Shown: positions 48,069-57,044, numbered from the stretch's first letter. The stretch is DNA of 64,000 nucleotides from Devosia submarina (GCF_003056345.1 NZ_PYWB01000012.1:48323-112322); one strand, 5' to 3'. Notes: a model not told the origin generated them from the letters alone. Numbers and translations: made by a program.

Positions 48069-49532
48069 ATGCCACGGCCCTTCAGCTCAAAGATGGTGTC
48101 CGATCACCTTAGCCGCCTGGTGGAATGGTTTATCCCCCAACGGCTCGCTGCTGACCCGGAAAAGAGCAAACAGGCGCGGGTGTTCCTGATCAGCCATCTG
48201 TTTGGGCCGTTTCTTGGCAATACCGTGCCGCTTGCGCTGTTCTTGCTCGATCCGGCTCCGGGCTTGCCTGTTGCGGTGCTCGCCCTGTCCATTACCGGCT
48301 TCTGGCTGTTTCCCTTTCTGTTGCGGTTTACAGCGCGTTACAATCTGTTGGCGCTGCTTTCGGTCGAAAACCTGATCTTCTGCATTTTGTGGAGCTGCTA
48401 TTTTTATGGCGGTGTGACGTCCCCGACCTTGCCGTGGGTACTTGTCATACCCTTGCTTGCCTTCTTTTACCTTGGCCCAGTGCCTGCCCTTCGTGGAGCG
48501 GCAATGGCGCTCTTTGCCGCAAATGTCGTCCTTGCGTGCGGGCTCTATATTTTCGTTTACACGCCCCATCACGATCTTCCCGAGTCCTCGCAGCTGACCC
48601 TTGGGATCATCTCCACAGTTGCGGCTTCGCTGTACGTGACAATGATGTCGTTCTACTATGCTCGGATACTTGCCTCACAGGCCGGGCTGGAGAGCGAGGT
48701 TAAGCAGCATCTTTCTACTGCGGCTGAACTCCGCGAAGCTACTGCGGCGGCAGAACGCGCAGATGCCGCCAAGTCCGAGTTCCTGGCCAAGACCAGCCAT
48801 GAACTGCGCACGCCGCTCAACGCTGTGATCGGCTATAGCGAAATGCTGCTGGAGGAGGCCGAAGCGTCCAAAGACAGCTTCGGGGTGTCTGACCTTCAGC
48901 GTATTCGGGGCGCAGGCAAGCAATTGCTTGGCCTCGTCAATGATCTGCTGGATCTCTCCAAAATCGCCGCCGGGAAGATGGAGCTTTTTATTGAAGAGGC
49001 GGAGATTGGCGCCTTGATTGCGGCGACAACCGAGGAGTTCCGAGCCACGGCCGAAGGGCGCGGGACCCAGCTGTTTGTGGACATTTGCGCGGATCTAGAA
49101 AGGGCCGCCTGCGACGCTCACAAGGTGCAGCAGATCGTTTCGCAGCTGGTCAGCAATGCGGTGAAGTTTACAGAGGGCGGAAAGATAGAAGTTCGCGCCA
49201 GGCGCATCACAGACGGTGCCGATGGCGTGCTGCAGCTCGAGGTTCAGGACACCGGGATTGGCATGTCCGAGGAGATGATGCCGGGATTGTTCGACGCATT
49301 CAACGGAGCCGAGGACTATAGTTCTAGCAAATATGGTGGAACTGGCCTGGGCCTTGCCCTTAGTCAAAAGCTCGCAGGTTTGATGGGGGGCGTCATTGCG
49401 GTGCAAAGCGAGCCTGGGAAAGGTAGCTGCTTCACCGTCTCACTGCCTCTTGGCGACAGGCAGATAGCACAAGGTCAGACTGGAAATGGTGAGCGCACGG
49501 ACGGCGATCACCTTCTTAGTGAAGTTGCCTAA
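48069..49532 (+). CDS. membrane sensor histidine kinase with six-helix N-terminal domain (paralogue 2)
   Basis: This 487-residue protein is homologous to the kinase at 46465-47901 over its full length. It has the same N-terminal helix pattern (LISHLFGPFLGNTVPLALFLLD, CYFYGGVTSPTLPWVLVIPLLAFFYLGPV), HisKA (TSHELRTPLNAVIGYSEMLLEEAE) and HATPase (LVSNAVKFTEGG, DTGIGMSEEM, GGTGLGLALSQKLAGLMGG). ATG at 48069 has GGAG seven bases upstream. A receiver protein follows 95 bases later. The six-helix sensor resembles in layout the CqsS/LqsS kinases that detect alpha-hydroxyketones, but sequence identity to those cannot be claimed. Confidence 0.88.
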   Translation: MPRPFSSKMVSDHLSRLVEWFIPQRLAADPEKSKQARVFLISHLFGPFLGNTVPLALFLLDPAPGLPVAVLALSITGFWLFPFLLRFTARYNLLALLSVENLIFCILWSCYFYGGVTSPTLPWVLVIPLLAFFYLGPVPALRGAAMALFAANVVLACGLYIFVYTPHHDLPESSQLTLGIISTVAASLYVTMMSFYYARILASQAGLESEVKQHLSTAAELREATAAAERADAAKSEFLAKTSHELRTPLNAVIGYSEMLLEEAEASKDSFGVSDLQRIRGAGKQLLGLVNDLLDLSKIAAGKMELFIEEAEIGALIAATTEEFRATAEGRGTQLFVDICADLERAACDAHKVQQIVSQLVSNAVKFTEGGKIEVRARRITDGADGVLQLEVQDTGIGMSEEMMPGLFDAFNGAEDYSSSKYGGTGLGLALSQKLAGLMGGVIAVQSEPGKGSCFTVSLPLGDRQIAQGQTGNGERTDGDHLLSEVA

Positions 49533-49627
49533 CAACGATCGGCCCGCAGCGGATTGCCCCGCCCCCGATTTCGTCCTTACGGCGTTCGCGGGCAGGACTG
49601 ATTACCCTGCGGTGAAAAGCAGAGACT

Positions 49628-50020
49628 ATGTATAAGATATTGCTGGTGGAAGACAACGAAGCCAATCGGGATATGCTTTCCCGCCGGCTGAGACGCCACG
49701 GCTATGAAATTGTGTGTGCAGTGGACGGGCCGGATGGCATTGCCAAAGCGGCAAGTAGCCGGCCAGACCTCATTTTGATGGATATTGCGCTAGGGGAAAT
49801 GGACGGGTGGGAAGCTATCCGGATCATCAGATCGTCTTCGGAGATCCGCGATATACCCATTATCGTGCTGACTGCCCATGCGCTCGCGGCTGACCGCAAT
49901 AGGAGCGCGGAAATGGGATGTGCTGGTTTTGAGACCAAGCCGGTCGACCTGCCGCGTCTTCTATATCGGATTGAACGCGCTCTCGCCCCTCGCAGCGCGT
50001 GTACCTTAACCAGGTCCTGA
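49628..50020 (+). CDS. single-domain response regulator (CheY/DivK-like receiver)
   Basis: This 130-residue receiver has the acidic pair VEDNEANRDML (residues 8-9), phospho-acceptor Asp52 in LILMDIALGEMDG, IIVLTAHAL and the KPV lysine. It has no output domain. The NEANRDMLSRRL pattern is typical of receivers served by HisKA-type hybrid pathways such as DivK. Being just downstream of the second six-helix kinase, it is its likely phosphorylation partner. Confidence 0.88.
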   Translation: MYKILLVEDNEANRDMLSRRLRRHGYEIVCAVDGPDGIAKAASSRPDLILMDIALGEMDGWEAIRIIRSSSEIRDIPIIVLTAHALAADRNRSAEMGCAGFETKPVDLPRLLYRIERALAPRSACTLTRS

Positions 50021-50052
50021 ATTGTTCCCGGTCTCTTTGGCTCAAGCGGTTC

Positions 50053-50865
50053 CTAGAACTTGAAGTTCAAGCCAGCGCGGACCAGGCCACCATTGTTGAG
50101 GAAGCGATAGGTGATCTGCTGGCCGGGGAAGGCTCCGTCCGTAGCGCGGACGCTCCGATCGCTAAAATCATAGTACAAATATTCGAGCTTGGCCGTAACA
50201 TCTTCCGTGACAGCGTACTCGACGCCGGCGCCTACGCTATAACCCCATAGCAGGCCGTCAGCCGACCAAGGTCCGAAGCTTGTCGCAATTCCGGGCAGAG
50301 CAATCCCAAATTCGTTTTCCACGTGGCCAGCGGCCAAGCCGCCTGTGACATAAAATAGAGCCTTGTCGGCGGTGACGCCGGCACGAAGTCGGGCCGTAGT
50401 GAGATTGTTCAGATTGGTCTGGAAGCTGGTGACCGTTTCCTGGCCAACGAAGGCCGGCGGGCTAAAGGGAGTGCCAGGGTCAATGGCACGGAACTCCGCC
50501 GATCCATCAGCATTTGCCCAAGCCACGTCACCTGCGATGCCGAGGACAAAACGGCCGAATTGCTGGTCATAGCCAGCCCCAATGCCAAACAATGCGCCGC
50601 CTGAGCTGCCCGAGACGCTTCCTGGCAAGGCGCCGTTCGCGACATCGGCTTCAAGAAGAGCGCCTTCTACGCTGTCCAGCTCCGATGAAGCATTGCTGCT
50701 GAGATAGCCACCGAAGATGCCGACATGGAAGCCCGACCAGTTATAGCTCTGTACCTCTGCGATCGCGGACGGGGAAGCATCTGGCGCAAGGATCAGCGGA
50801 TCAGCAGCAACGCTCCCAACGCCAAGCAACAAGGAAGCAGTCAAGGCAAGACCAGCTATTTTCAT
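50053..50865 (-). CDS. Omp25/31-like outer-membrane beta-barrel protein
   Basis: About 270 residues with a signal peptide (MKIAGLALTASLLLGVGSVAAD). The mature part has Omp25/Omp31 family hallmarks: YNWSGFHVGIFGGYLSS at the start, GALFGIGAGYDQQFGRFVLGIAGDVAWA, LTTARLRAGVTADKALFYVTGGLAAGHVEN, VGAGVEYAVTEDVTAKLEYLYYDF, and a C-terminal VRAGLNFKF ending in Phe as in barrel proteins. ATG at 50865 is favoured over ATG 50874 because AAGGA lies eight bases upstream of it. It is a monocistronic gene converging with the receiver gene. Confidence 0.87.
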   Translation of the reverse strand: MKIAGLALTASLLLGVGSVAADPLILAPDASPSAIAEVQSYNWSGFHVGIFGGYLSSNASSELDSVEGALLEADVANGALPGSVSGSSGGALFGIGAGYDQQFGRFVLGIAGDVAWANADGSAEFRAIDPGTPFSPPAFVGQETVTSFQTNLNNLTTARLRAGVTADKALFYVTGGLAAGHVENEFGIALPGIATSFGPWSADGLLWGYSVGAGVEYAVTEDVTAKLEYLYYDFSDRSVRATDGAFPGQQITYRFLNNGGLVRAGLNFKF

Positions 50866-51162
50866 GTTTTCCATCCTTGCTGCTCGGGTTAAGTACCTTG
50901 ATTAGTAAGGATAAGCCTGCGCTGCAAGCCAATTTGTTCCCCATGTGGGCCTAGCTCTCCTCATTAGGTACAACCAAGCTATGGGGGTTCACGTTCGCTT
51001 AGGCTTCTCCCATAAGACCATGATAACCAATCCGCTAAATGTGAGCAGCACACAGGGAACTCGACTTTGTTTTTTAAGGCAAAATTTAGGCCGTGATCTT
51101 CATTATGCGCCGCGACGCCCAAGAAGAAGTGGCCAAATACTTCAAGTAAACAGGGGTTCGTT

Positions 51163-52494
51163 TTGACAAATACAGTGAAAAGCCTGCCGCCTGCCGCTCT
51201 TAAGGGCAGCATGCGGGACTTCCGCATCATTGATGGCAATAACATCATCTCTCGAGTCGAGAAGTTCTTTGCCTGGCAGGACACGCGGCGTGGCAGCGGC
51301 CTTTGGCCATTTTCTCGCGCCACAGAGGGCGGCCCCGGTGCGGTGTGTTCGGCCCGGGATGATCGCGGCATTGCCATGCGCGGCGTGAACTTTGCGTCGC
51401 AGGACTATTTGAGCCTGTCTTCCCACCCCTCCATTATCGAAACTGCCAAACGGGTTATTGACGAGACGGGTGTCCATAGCGCCGGCTCGCCCGCGCTGGT
51501 GGGTAACACCAGTCACTCCGTGGCGCTTGAGCGCAAGATCGCAGACTTCCTGGGCATGGAAGAGGTAACGCTTTTTCCCACTGGTTGGGCCGCAGGATTC
51601 GGCGTGATCAAGGGCCTGGTTCGCAGCGCCGATCACATCGTGATGGATAATCTTGCCCATGCCTGTCTTCAGGAAGGGGCAGCGGCTGCCACCAAGAATT
51701 TGTACCGCTTCCGCCACCTCGACCTGGAGCATTGCCGCCACTGGCTGCACACCATTCGCGCCGAAGACACGACCAACGCCATCATGGTAGTGACCGAGGG
51801 TCTGTTTTCGATGGACTCCGACACGCCCGATATCGGTGCCATGCAGGATCTATGCCACGAATATAACGCAACGCTGGTTGTTGACGTGGCCCATGATCTG
51901 GGTGCCCTAGGTCCAAACGGACGCGGTCACATCGGCGCGCAGGACATGATCGGCAAGGTCGATCTCGTCATGGGCAGCTTCTCCAAAACCTTTGGGTCCA
52001 ATGGTGGCTTTGTGGCGAGCAAGACGCGCGCCGTAAAAGAATATCTCAAATTCTACAGTGCTCCGCAGACATTCTCGAACGCGCTGTCGCCGGTTCAGGC
52101 TGCAATCGTGCTGCGGGCATTCGAGATCGTTGACTCGGCCGAAGGGGAAGCACTGCGCGGCGCCCTGATGCGCAATGTGCTTGACCTCCGGCAGAAGCTC
52201 GTCGATGCCGGGCTAGAAGTCTATGGAGAGCCCTCGGCTATCGTGGCGGTAAAGATGGGTTCGGAAGGTCTCGCGCGTGTTGTCAGCCGGCAGATTGCCG
52301 AGACCGGGCTGTTGGCCAATCTGGTTGAATTCCCCGCAGTGGGGAAGGGGGCGGCACGCTTCCGGCTGCAGGTCATGGCCGGGCATTCGAGGCAGAACAT
52401 CGATGATGCGGTTCGCATTCTGCGCCAGGCTTACGACGAAGCCAACGTGCTGCTCGAGGCGGAAAACGCCCAACCGCTCGATGTTGTCGCGTAA
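51163..52494 (+). CDS. alpha-oxoamine synthase family PLP enzyme (KBL/BioF/SPT/CqsA-like)
   Basis: About 443 residues. The fold-type I aminotransferase core includes NFASQDYLSLSSHPSIIE, SAGSPALVGNTSHSVALERKIADFLG, VVTEGLFSMDSDTPDIGAMQDLC, VVDVAHDLGALGPNGRG and the PLP lysine Lys275 in VMGSFSKTFGSNGGF. Family members condense an amino acid with an acyl thioester (BioF, KBL, HemA, serine palmitoyltransferase, autoinducer synthases CqsA/LqsA). Biosynthetic neighbours for biotin, heme or sphingolipid are absent. Instead it is followed at 27 bases by a REC-GGDEF-EAL gene and lies near two membrane kinases, suggesting a signalling product. The start is TTG with AGGGG seven bases upstream. Confidence 0.85.
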   Translation: MTNTVKSLPPAALKGSMRDFRIIDGNNIISRVEKFFAWQDTRRGSGLWPFSRATEGGPGAVCSARDDRGIAMRGVNFASQDYLSLSSHPSIIETAKRVIDETGVHSAGSPALVGNTSHSVALERKIADFLGMEEVTLFPTGWAAGFGVIKGLVRSADHIVMDNLAHACLQEGAAAATKNLYRFRHLDLEHCRHWLHTIRAEDTTNAIMVVTEGLFSMDSDTPDIGAMQDLCHEYNATLVVDVAHDLGALGPNGRGHIGAQDMIGKVDLVMGSFSKTFGSNGGFVASKTRAVKEYLKFYSAPQTFSNALSPVQAAIVLRAFEIVDSAEGEALRGALMRNVLDLRQKLVDAGLEVYGEPSAIVAVKMGSEGLARVVSRQIAETGLLANLVEFPAVGKGAARFRLQVMAGHSRQNIDDAVRILRQAYDEANVLLEAENAQPLDVVA

Positions 52495-52521
52495 TTCCTT
52501 CAGCAAATTCCCAGTCTGCGG

Positions 52522-54357
52522 ATGGACCCCCAGGCCCGTCCGCACTTACGCGCAATCCCGCCATCATACAAATTGCGAGGCAGCGCCTTGATTGACAATA
52601 TTCCCTCCGCTCCTGCGCCCAAGCTATTGGTGGTCGATGACATCGCCGACAACCGAGAAATATTGCGCCGCCGCTTTACGCGCCGGGGCTATGACGTCAC
52701 TGAGGCGGAGAACGGCCCGCAGGCGCTCGATCTGATCGCCAACAATATCTACGATATCGTGCTGCTCGACGTTGTGATGCCAGGCATGGACGGTCTGGCG
52801 GTATTGCGAGAAATACGCACCACCTGGTCACAGGCTATGCTGCCCGTGATCATGGTGACGGCAAAAACAGAAGTGCAGGATATTGTCACGGCGCTGCAGC
52901 TTGGCGCCAATGACTACATCACCAAGCCAGTCGAATTTTCCATTGCCCTGGCGCGGGTGGAAGCCCATGTCGCCCGCCGCAGGGCTGAAGTTGCCTTGCA
53001 GAACCGGATCGGTGAACTCACACGGCTCAACGAGCGGCTCGAACACGAAATCACCGAACGCCAGCAATCGCAGGCGCGCATTCACCAGATGACCTATCGG
53101 GATAGCCTCACTGGTCATGGCAATCGCGCAATGCTCAAGGAAGGCCTGATCCAGGCGCTCAAGGAGCAGAAAACATCCACCAGTCTTGCCGTTCTGCATC
53201 TCAATATCGACAAGTTCAGGGCCATCAACGACGCTTTGGGCCACGCAGCCGGCGATGCCCTGATCAAGGCCGTAGGGCAGCGTCTTGAGGGTATTGCCGC
53301 GCAGACCGGGATTGTAGCGCGCCTCGGTGCCGATGAGTTTGCGATTGTCCTTAAGGACGTCCGTGATGAGGAAGCTGCTGCCCGCTTCGTCGAGGACCTT
53401 CTGGGCAGATTGGCCGAGCCCTATAGGCTGGACGGCCAGCAACATGTTCTGAGCTGCAGCGCTGGAATAGCACTGGCGCCCCGGGACGGTCTGACAGCTG
53501 AAAGGCTGCTTACCAGCGCCAGCCTCGCCCTTGCGGCCACAAGGGTGGGCAAGCGCGGGTCTTATGTGTTCTTTGATCCCGCGATGAACGCGCGCGCTCA
53601 AGAGCGGCAAACCATGGAAACCGAGTTGCGGCAGGCTCTGGAGCGGGACCAGATGGCGATGCATTACCAGCCCCTTTATGATCTGGCCGATGAGAGCGTC
53701 GCCGGGTTCGAGGCGCTTATGCGCTGGGAGCATCCAATTGGTGGCATGGTTTCCCCCGCCGAGTTCATCCCCCTGGCGGAGGAGACCGGTATCATCGGAA
53801 GTCTTGGTTTATGGGCCTTGCGCCGCGCCTGCGAGGATGCTCTCGAGTGGCCCCGCAAAATCACGGTTGCCGTCAACATCTCGGCTGTACAGTTTCGCGA
53901 TCCCAATCTGGCCAGAAAAATTCGGGCAACGCTTGGGTCTACTGGATTTGACCCTGCCCGGCTGGAACTGGAGATTACCGAGACCGCGCTGCTGGAGGAG
54001 GGGGATCTTCCTGCCCGCACCCTTCACGATTTGCGCACGCTAGGCGTGAAGGTCAGCCTCGATGATTTTGGCACCGGCTACTCAAGCCTGAGCTATTTGC
54101 GGAGCTTTCCCTTCGACAAGATCAAGATCGATCGCTCCTTTATCAAGGACCTGCCCAATGACGCGGTCAGCGTGGCCATTGTGCGCGCGGTGACATCGCT
54201 TGCAGGAGCGCTGGGCGCAAAGGTCACAGCCGAAGGCGTTGAAACCAAGGAGCAGCTAGAGCTATTGCGTCGGGAGGGCTGCGACCAGATTCAGGGCTAT
54301 TTGATCAGCCGCGCCTTACCGGCTTCAGAGCTTGGCTCATTAATGATGAGGCACTAA
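52522..54357 (+). CDS. response regulator with degenerate GGDEF and intact EAL domains (c-di-GMP phosphodiesterase)
   Basis: About 611 residues. A receiver (VVDDIADNREILRRR, Asp in VLLDVVMPGMDG, KPVEF) occupies residues 30-150. A GGDEF domain (about 180-340) follows, whose signature is GADEF in RLGADEFAIVL, so it is probably catalytically inactive. A full EAL domain (about 360-600) has EALMRW, VNISAVQF, LELEITETALLE, SLDDFGTGYSSLSYL, KIDRSFIKDL and AEGVETKEQLELL. Net activity is predicted to be c-di-GMP hydrolysis controlled by phosphorylation. TTG 52588, with GAGG seven bases upstream, is an alternative start. It is in the same operon as the oxoamine synthase. Confidence 0.9.
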   Translation: MDPQARPHLRAIPPSYKLRGSALIDNIPSAPAPKLLVVDDIADNREILRRRFTRRGYDVTEAENGPQALDLIANNIYDIVLLDVVMPGMDGLAVLREIRTTWSQAMLPVIMVTAKTEVQDIVTALQLGANDYITKPVEFSIALARVEAHVARRRAEVALQNRIGELTRLNERLEHEITERQQSQARIHQMTYRDSLTGHGNRAMLKEGLIQALKEQKTSTSLAVLHLNIDKFRAINDALGHAAGDALIKAVGQRLEGIAAQTGIVARLGADEFAIVLKDVRDEEAAARFVEDLLGRLAEPYRLDGQQHVLSCSAGIALAPRDGLTAERLLTSASLALAATRVGKRGSYVFFDPAMNARAQERQTMETELRQALERDQMAMHYQPLYDLADESVAGFEALMRWEHPIGGMVSPAEFIPLAEETGIIGSLGLWALRRACEDALEWPRKITVAVNISAVQFRDPNLARKIRATLGSTGFDPARLELEITETALLEEGDLPARTLHDLRTLGVKVSLDDFGTGYSSLSYLRSFPFDKIKIDRSFIKDLPNDAVSVAIVRAVTSLAGALGAKVTAEGVETKEQLELLRREGCDQIQGYLISRALPASELGSLMMRH

Positions 54358-54379
54358 CTCCCGCGTTGCCCAGCGGGAG
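54358..54379. terminator. hairpin between convergent genes
   Basis: A perfect 7-base-pair stem (CTCCCGC / GCGGGAG) with an 8-base loop lies directly after the EAL gene and 12 bases before the end of the opposing PNPOx-like gene. There is no strong U-tract on either side. A bidirectional transcription end is likely. Confidence 0.5.
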
Positions 54380-54390
54380 ACAGCAGCAAT

Positions 54391-54945
54391 CTATTGGTCC
54401 ATCAAGCCCGTGGGGAATCCATCCATGCTGGTCTGGTTCTTTTGGCGCCAATAGTCTTCGATGCCATCAACGCCCTTGGCTCGTGCCCAGGCATCCATCT
54501 GAGGCCGCTCGTCCTGGTATTCGAAAAGTGGCACGCCATAGCCGCACGAGGTCTGCACCAGATCGAAATCAAGCATCACCATCTGGCGGGCGCCCAGCGG
54601 AGCTTGTCCGCCATAGTGTTGGGCAAGCAAGGCGGCGAACTCTGTGCTTTTGCGATGGATCACCCGTCCATGGCCGTAGAGCCGCATGATCAATGGCGGG
54701 CCGGCCAGAGCGCAGAACATGATGGTCAGGCGCGGATTGATCGCGAGGTGGGCGGCAGTTTCGTTGCCGCTGCCGGTTCGATCAAGATAGAGGACCGTAT
54801 TGTCATCCAGAACACGGAACATGTCCGTACTGCGCGGCGACATGTTCACCCGGCCATTCGGCGCTGCCGTGGCGGTGAAGAACATGTGCTGTTCTGCGAT
54901 GAATCGATGATGGTGGGATTCAAGACGGGGAAATTGTTTCGCCAT
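54391..54945 (-). CDS. pyridoxamine 5'-phosphate oxidase-like FMN-binding split-barrel protein
   Basis: This 184-residue protein has the split-barrel PNPOx-like pattern: HHHRFIAEQHMFFTATAAPNGRVNMSPRSTDMFRVLDDNTVLYLDRTGSGNETAAHLAINPRLTIMFCAL. The C-terminal region ends with SCGYGVPLFEYQDERPQMDAWARAKG. This subgroup is widespread, probably flavin- or F420/heme-binding, and is not the vitamin B6 enzyme. It is a single gene facing the EAL gene. Confidence 0.82.
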   Translation of the reverse strand: MAKQFPRLESHHHRFIAEQHMFFTATAAPNGRVNMSPRSTDMFRVLDDNTVLYLDRTGSGNETAAHLAINPRLTIMFCALAGPPLIMRLYGHGRVIHRKSTEFAALLAQHYGGQAPLGARQMVMLDFDLVQTSCGYGVPLFEYQDERPQMDAWARAKGVDGIEDYWRQKNQTSMDGFPTGLMDQ

Positions 54946-55143
54946 TGCCGGTAGATGCCCTTGCTGGTCGCAGTACCGCCAGCCCTAGTGCGATCCCGAG
55001 CGCCAAACAAGCTTGGCTGCTCTAGCCGCGCGAAATCGCCAGAGAGCTGACCTTCCCTTTCGTTCCGGTCACAGATCGCTTTGGTTTACCGGGGAGTAAT
55101 TCTCTGCCCGCATGGTGCGCACAAATTAAAAGGGCTTTTGACC

Positions 55144-55923
55144 ATGTTGAACAGCACCATTCGCATTATCACCTTGTTGGCAGCGGTTGCGTTCCTGGCT
55201 GGTTGCCAGCTCTGGGGTGACAATCGCGCCAACGTACCGCTTCCGGCGGCGCTGGTGGAGCGCATGGCTGCCATAGGGACATCGCCGGCCGAGCCCATGA
55301 TGATCCGGGTCTATAAAGAATCGTCCGAGCTCGAGGTCTGGAAACGGAGCCGGTCAGGCCAATTTGCCCTCCTTAAGACCTATCCGATCTGCAAATGGTC
55401 GGGAACGCTTGGCCCTAAAATCCGGGAAGGGGATCTTCAGTCGCCCGAGGGTTTCTATGACGTGACGCCTGCGCTGCTGAACCCAAAATCATCCTACCAT
55501 TTGGCGTTTAATGTCGGTTTCCCAAACAAGTTTGACCAGGCGCTGGCCCGCACCGGCAGCTATCTGATGATCCATGGGGACTGCAAATCGGTGGGTTGCT
55601 ATGCGATGACCGACGAGGGGATCAAGGAGATCTATGCGCTTGCGCGGGAGGCCTTCCGAGGTGGCAGCGCGGCATTCCAGCTTCAGCTGCTGCCTTTCCG
55701 GATGACTGAAGATAATTTCGCGCGGCACGCCACAAGCCCGCATGTAGGGTTCTGGCGGAACCTCAAAACGGGTGTGGATGCGTTTGACCAAACAAGGCAG
55801 CCTCCGGTCTGGGATGTCTGCGAACAGCGCTATGTGTTCAACCAGAACGATCCGAGGAAAGCGCCCCTGGACCCCAACGGCCCTTGTCCAACTGGTTCGT
55901 TCTCGACCATGGCTGCGATCTAG
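55144..55923 (+). CDS. YafK-like L,D-transpeptidase lipoprotein
   Basis: This 259-residue protein has a lipoprotein signal (lipobox FLAGC, Cys21). The YkuD catalytic domain has the active site HGDCKSVGCYAMTDEGI, with the catalytic Cys in the SVGC motif and upstream His. Further family sequence is MMIRVYKESSELEVWK and GDLQSPEGFYDVTP. YafK/DpaA-type enzymes modify or cleave links between peptidoglycan and lipoproteins. ATG at 55144 was chosen because it starts the signal peptide; the longer frame to 55081 lacks one. Confidence 0.88.
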   Translation: MLNSTIRIITLLAAVAFLAGCQLWGDNRANVPLPAALVERMAAIGTSPAEPMMIRVYKESSELEVWKRSRSGQFALLKTYPICKWSGTLGPKIREGDLQSPEGFYDVTPALLNPKSSYHLAFNVGFPNKFDQALARTGSYLMIHGDCKSVGCYAMTDEGIKEIYALAREAFRGGSAAFQLQLLPFRMTEDNFARHATSPHVGFWRNLKTGVDAFDQTRQPPVWDVCEQRYVFNQNDPRKAPLDPNGPCPTGSFSTMAAI

Positions 55924-55947
55924 CTGCTGCGCTGCAGGGAGATCGTC

Positions 55948-56286
55948 GTGCCCGTCTATGCAACCACCGCCTTTGTTTATGCTGGGGCAGCCTTGGCCGA
56001 GATTGCAGGATGTTTTGCATTCTGGGCCTGGCTGCGCCAGGGACATTCGCCCGTGTGGCTCTTCCCCGGCGCTGCGTCGCTTGTGGCGTTTGCATATTTG
56101 CTGACCCTGGCGCCAGCCGAGAATGCCGGACGAGCCTACGCTGCTTATGGCGGCATCTATATCATGGCTTCTCTGCTTTGGCTGTGGTTGGCCGAAGGGC
56201 GGGTTCCCGACAGGTGGGATCTTGCCGGCGGCGTGCTGGCACTCTTGGGGGCAAGCGTTATCCTATGGGCTCCACGCGCTAGTTAG
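55948..56286 (+). CDS. YnfA family small membrane protein
   Basis: This 112-residue protein with four hydrophobic helices matches the UPF0060/YnfA pattern: [17 protein letters not shown] near the N-terminus, [28 protein letters not shown], and D-rich helix 4 ([19 protein letters not shown]). It resembles small multidrug-resistance transporters, but the substrate is unproven. GTG start with GGGAG upstream; it lies 24 bases after the L,D-transpeptidase gene. Its end overlaps the opposing CDF gene. Confidence 0.9.
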   Translation: MPVYATTAFVYAGAALAEIAGCFAFWAWLRQGHSPVWLFPGAASLVAFAYLLTLAPAENAGRAYAAYGGIYIMASLLWLWLAEGRVPDRWDLAGGVLALLGASVILWAPRAS

Positions 56287-56984
56287 TGGTGGGCATGGTC
56301 ATGCCCGTGACTGCTCAGGGCTCCCCTATCCTCCCCGCTGCGGTACTCACCCCAAGCCTGGTGCAGGATCTGGAAGGAGGAAGAGAGAAAGAGTGCGGCC
56401 ATGATCGCGGCCACGATGAGATCGGGCCAGGCACTCTTTGTGAACCACACTGCTACTGCCGCACCCATGACAATGACATTGCCGATCGCATCATTGCGCG
56501 AGCATAGCCAGACGGAGCGGACGTTGGCGTCTCCGTCCTTGTAGCGCATAAGAAGAAGAACGCTGCCCAAATTTGCCCCAAGCGCCAGAAGGCCGATAAG
56601 GCCCATAACTTCGGCGCTGGGCGTGCCCAGCACAAGCACCTGATAGGCCGTGGAACCGAATACCCATAGACCCATCAACAAGAGCGAGAGCCCCTTCAAC
56701 AGGGCAGCCGTGGAGCGCACGCGCAAGCTGGCGCCAATCACGGCGAGGCTGAGGCCATAGGTAAGCGTATCGCCCAAGAAATCGAGCGCGTCCGCCTGGA
56801 GGGCCTGCGAACCCGCGAGCTGTCCTGCTGCCATTTCAATGATGAACATCACGGCGTTGATGGCAATCACGATCCAGAGCACGCGCTTATAGCCTGGTGC
56901 CATCCCGTCAAAGGGCGCATTGCTGCTGCAGCCGCAACCGCCATGAACCACGGTGCACGCCCTTGCCTCTGCTGTCTTGTCCAT
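56283..56984 (-). CDS. cation diffusion facilitator-type metal transporter
   Basis: This 233-residue membrane protein carries two potential metal-binding ends: N-terminal [11 protein letters not shown] and C-terminal [11 protein letters not shown] motifs appear in the second helix region ([21 protein letters not shown], a diverged HxxxD site with DALDFLGD) and in [19 protein letters not shown]. It is shorter than CzcD, with little or no C-terminal cytoplasmic domain. ATG at 56984 has AAGGA upstream. It is divergently controlled with a MerR-type gene, so zinc, cadmium or cobalt efflux is likely. Confidence 0.87.
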   Translation of the reverse strand: MDKTAEARACTVVHGGCGCSSNAPFDGMAPGYKRVLWIVIAINAVMFIIEMAAGQLAGSQALQADALDFLGDTLTYGLSLAVIGASLRVRSTAALLKGLSLLLMGLWVFGSTAYQVLVLGTPSAEVMGLIGLLALGANLGSVLLLMRYKDGDANVRSVWLCSRNDAIGNVIVMGAAVAVWFTKSAWPDLIVAAIMAALFLSSSFQILHQAWGEYRSGEDRGALSSHGHDHAHH

Positions 56985-57013
56985 ATTGCTTCCTTTGCAA
57001 TGCCTCAGGATCA

Positions 57014-57044
57014 CTCCTACATCCTCTAGTGACTAGAGGATCAA
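57014..57044 (-). promoter_or_regulatory. MerR-type promoter/operator for the metal efflux gene
   Basis: The inverted repeat at 57021-57041 has perfect 9-base arms (ATCCTCTAG / CTAGAGGAT) around TGA. On the minus strand it lies in the spacer between a TTGATC -35 box (57044-57039) and a TAGGAG -10-like box (57019-57014). The spacer is 19 bases. An overlong spacer filled by a dyad is the hallmark of MerR-family activated promoters. It points towards the CDF gene. Confidence 0.8.

Noticed and set aside
51163..52494. Biotin (bioF), threonine (kbl) or sphingolipid (spt) biosynthesis gene.
   Set aside because: None of the corresponding pathway neighbours is present, and the gene is coupled to a c-di-GMP regulator. 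The possibility is not excluded, only less likely.
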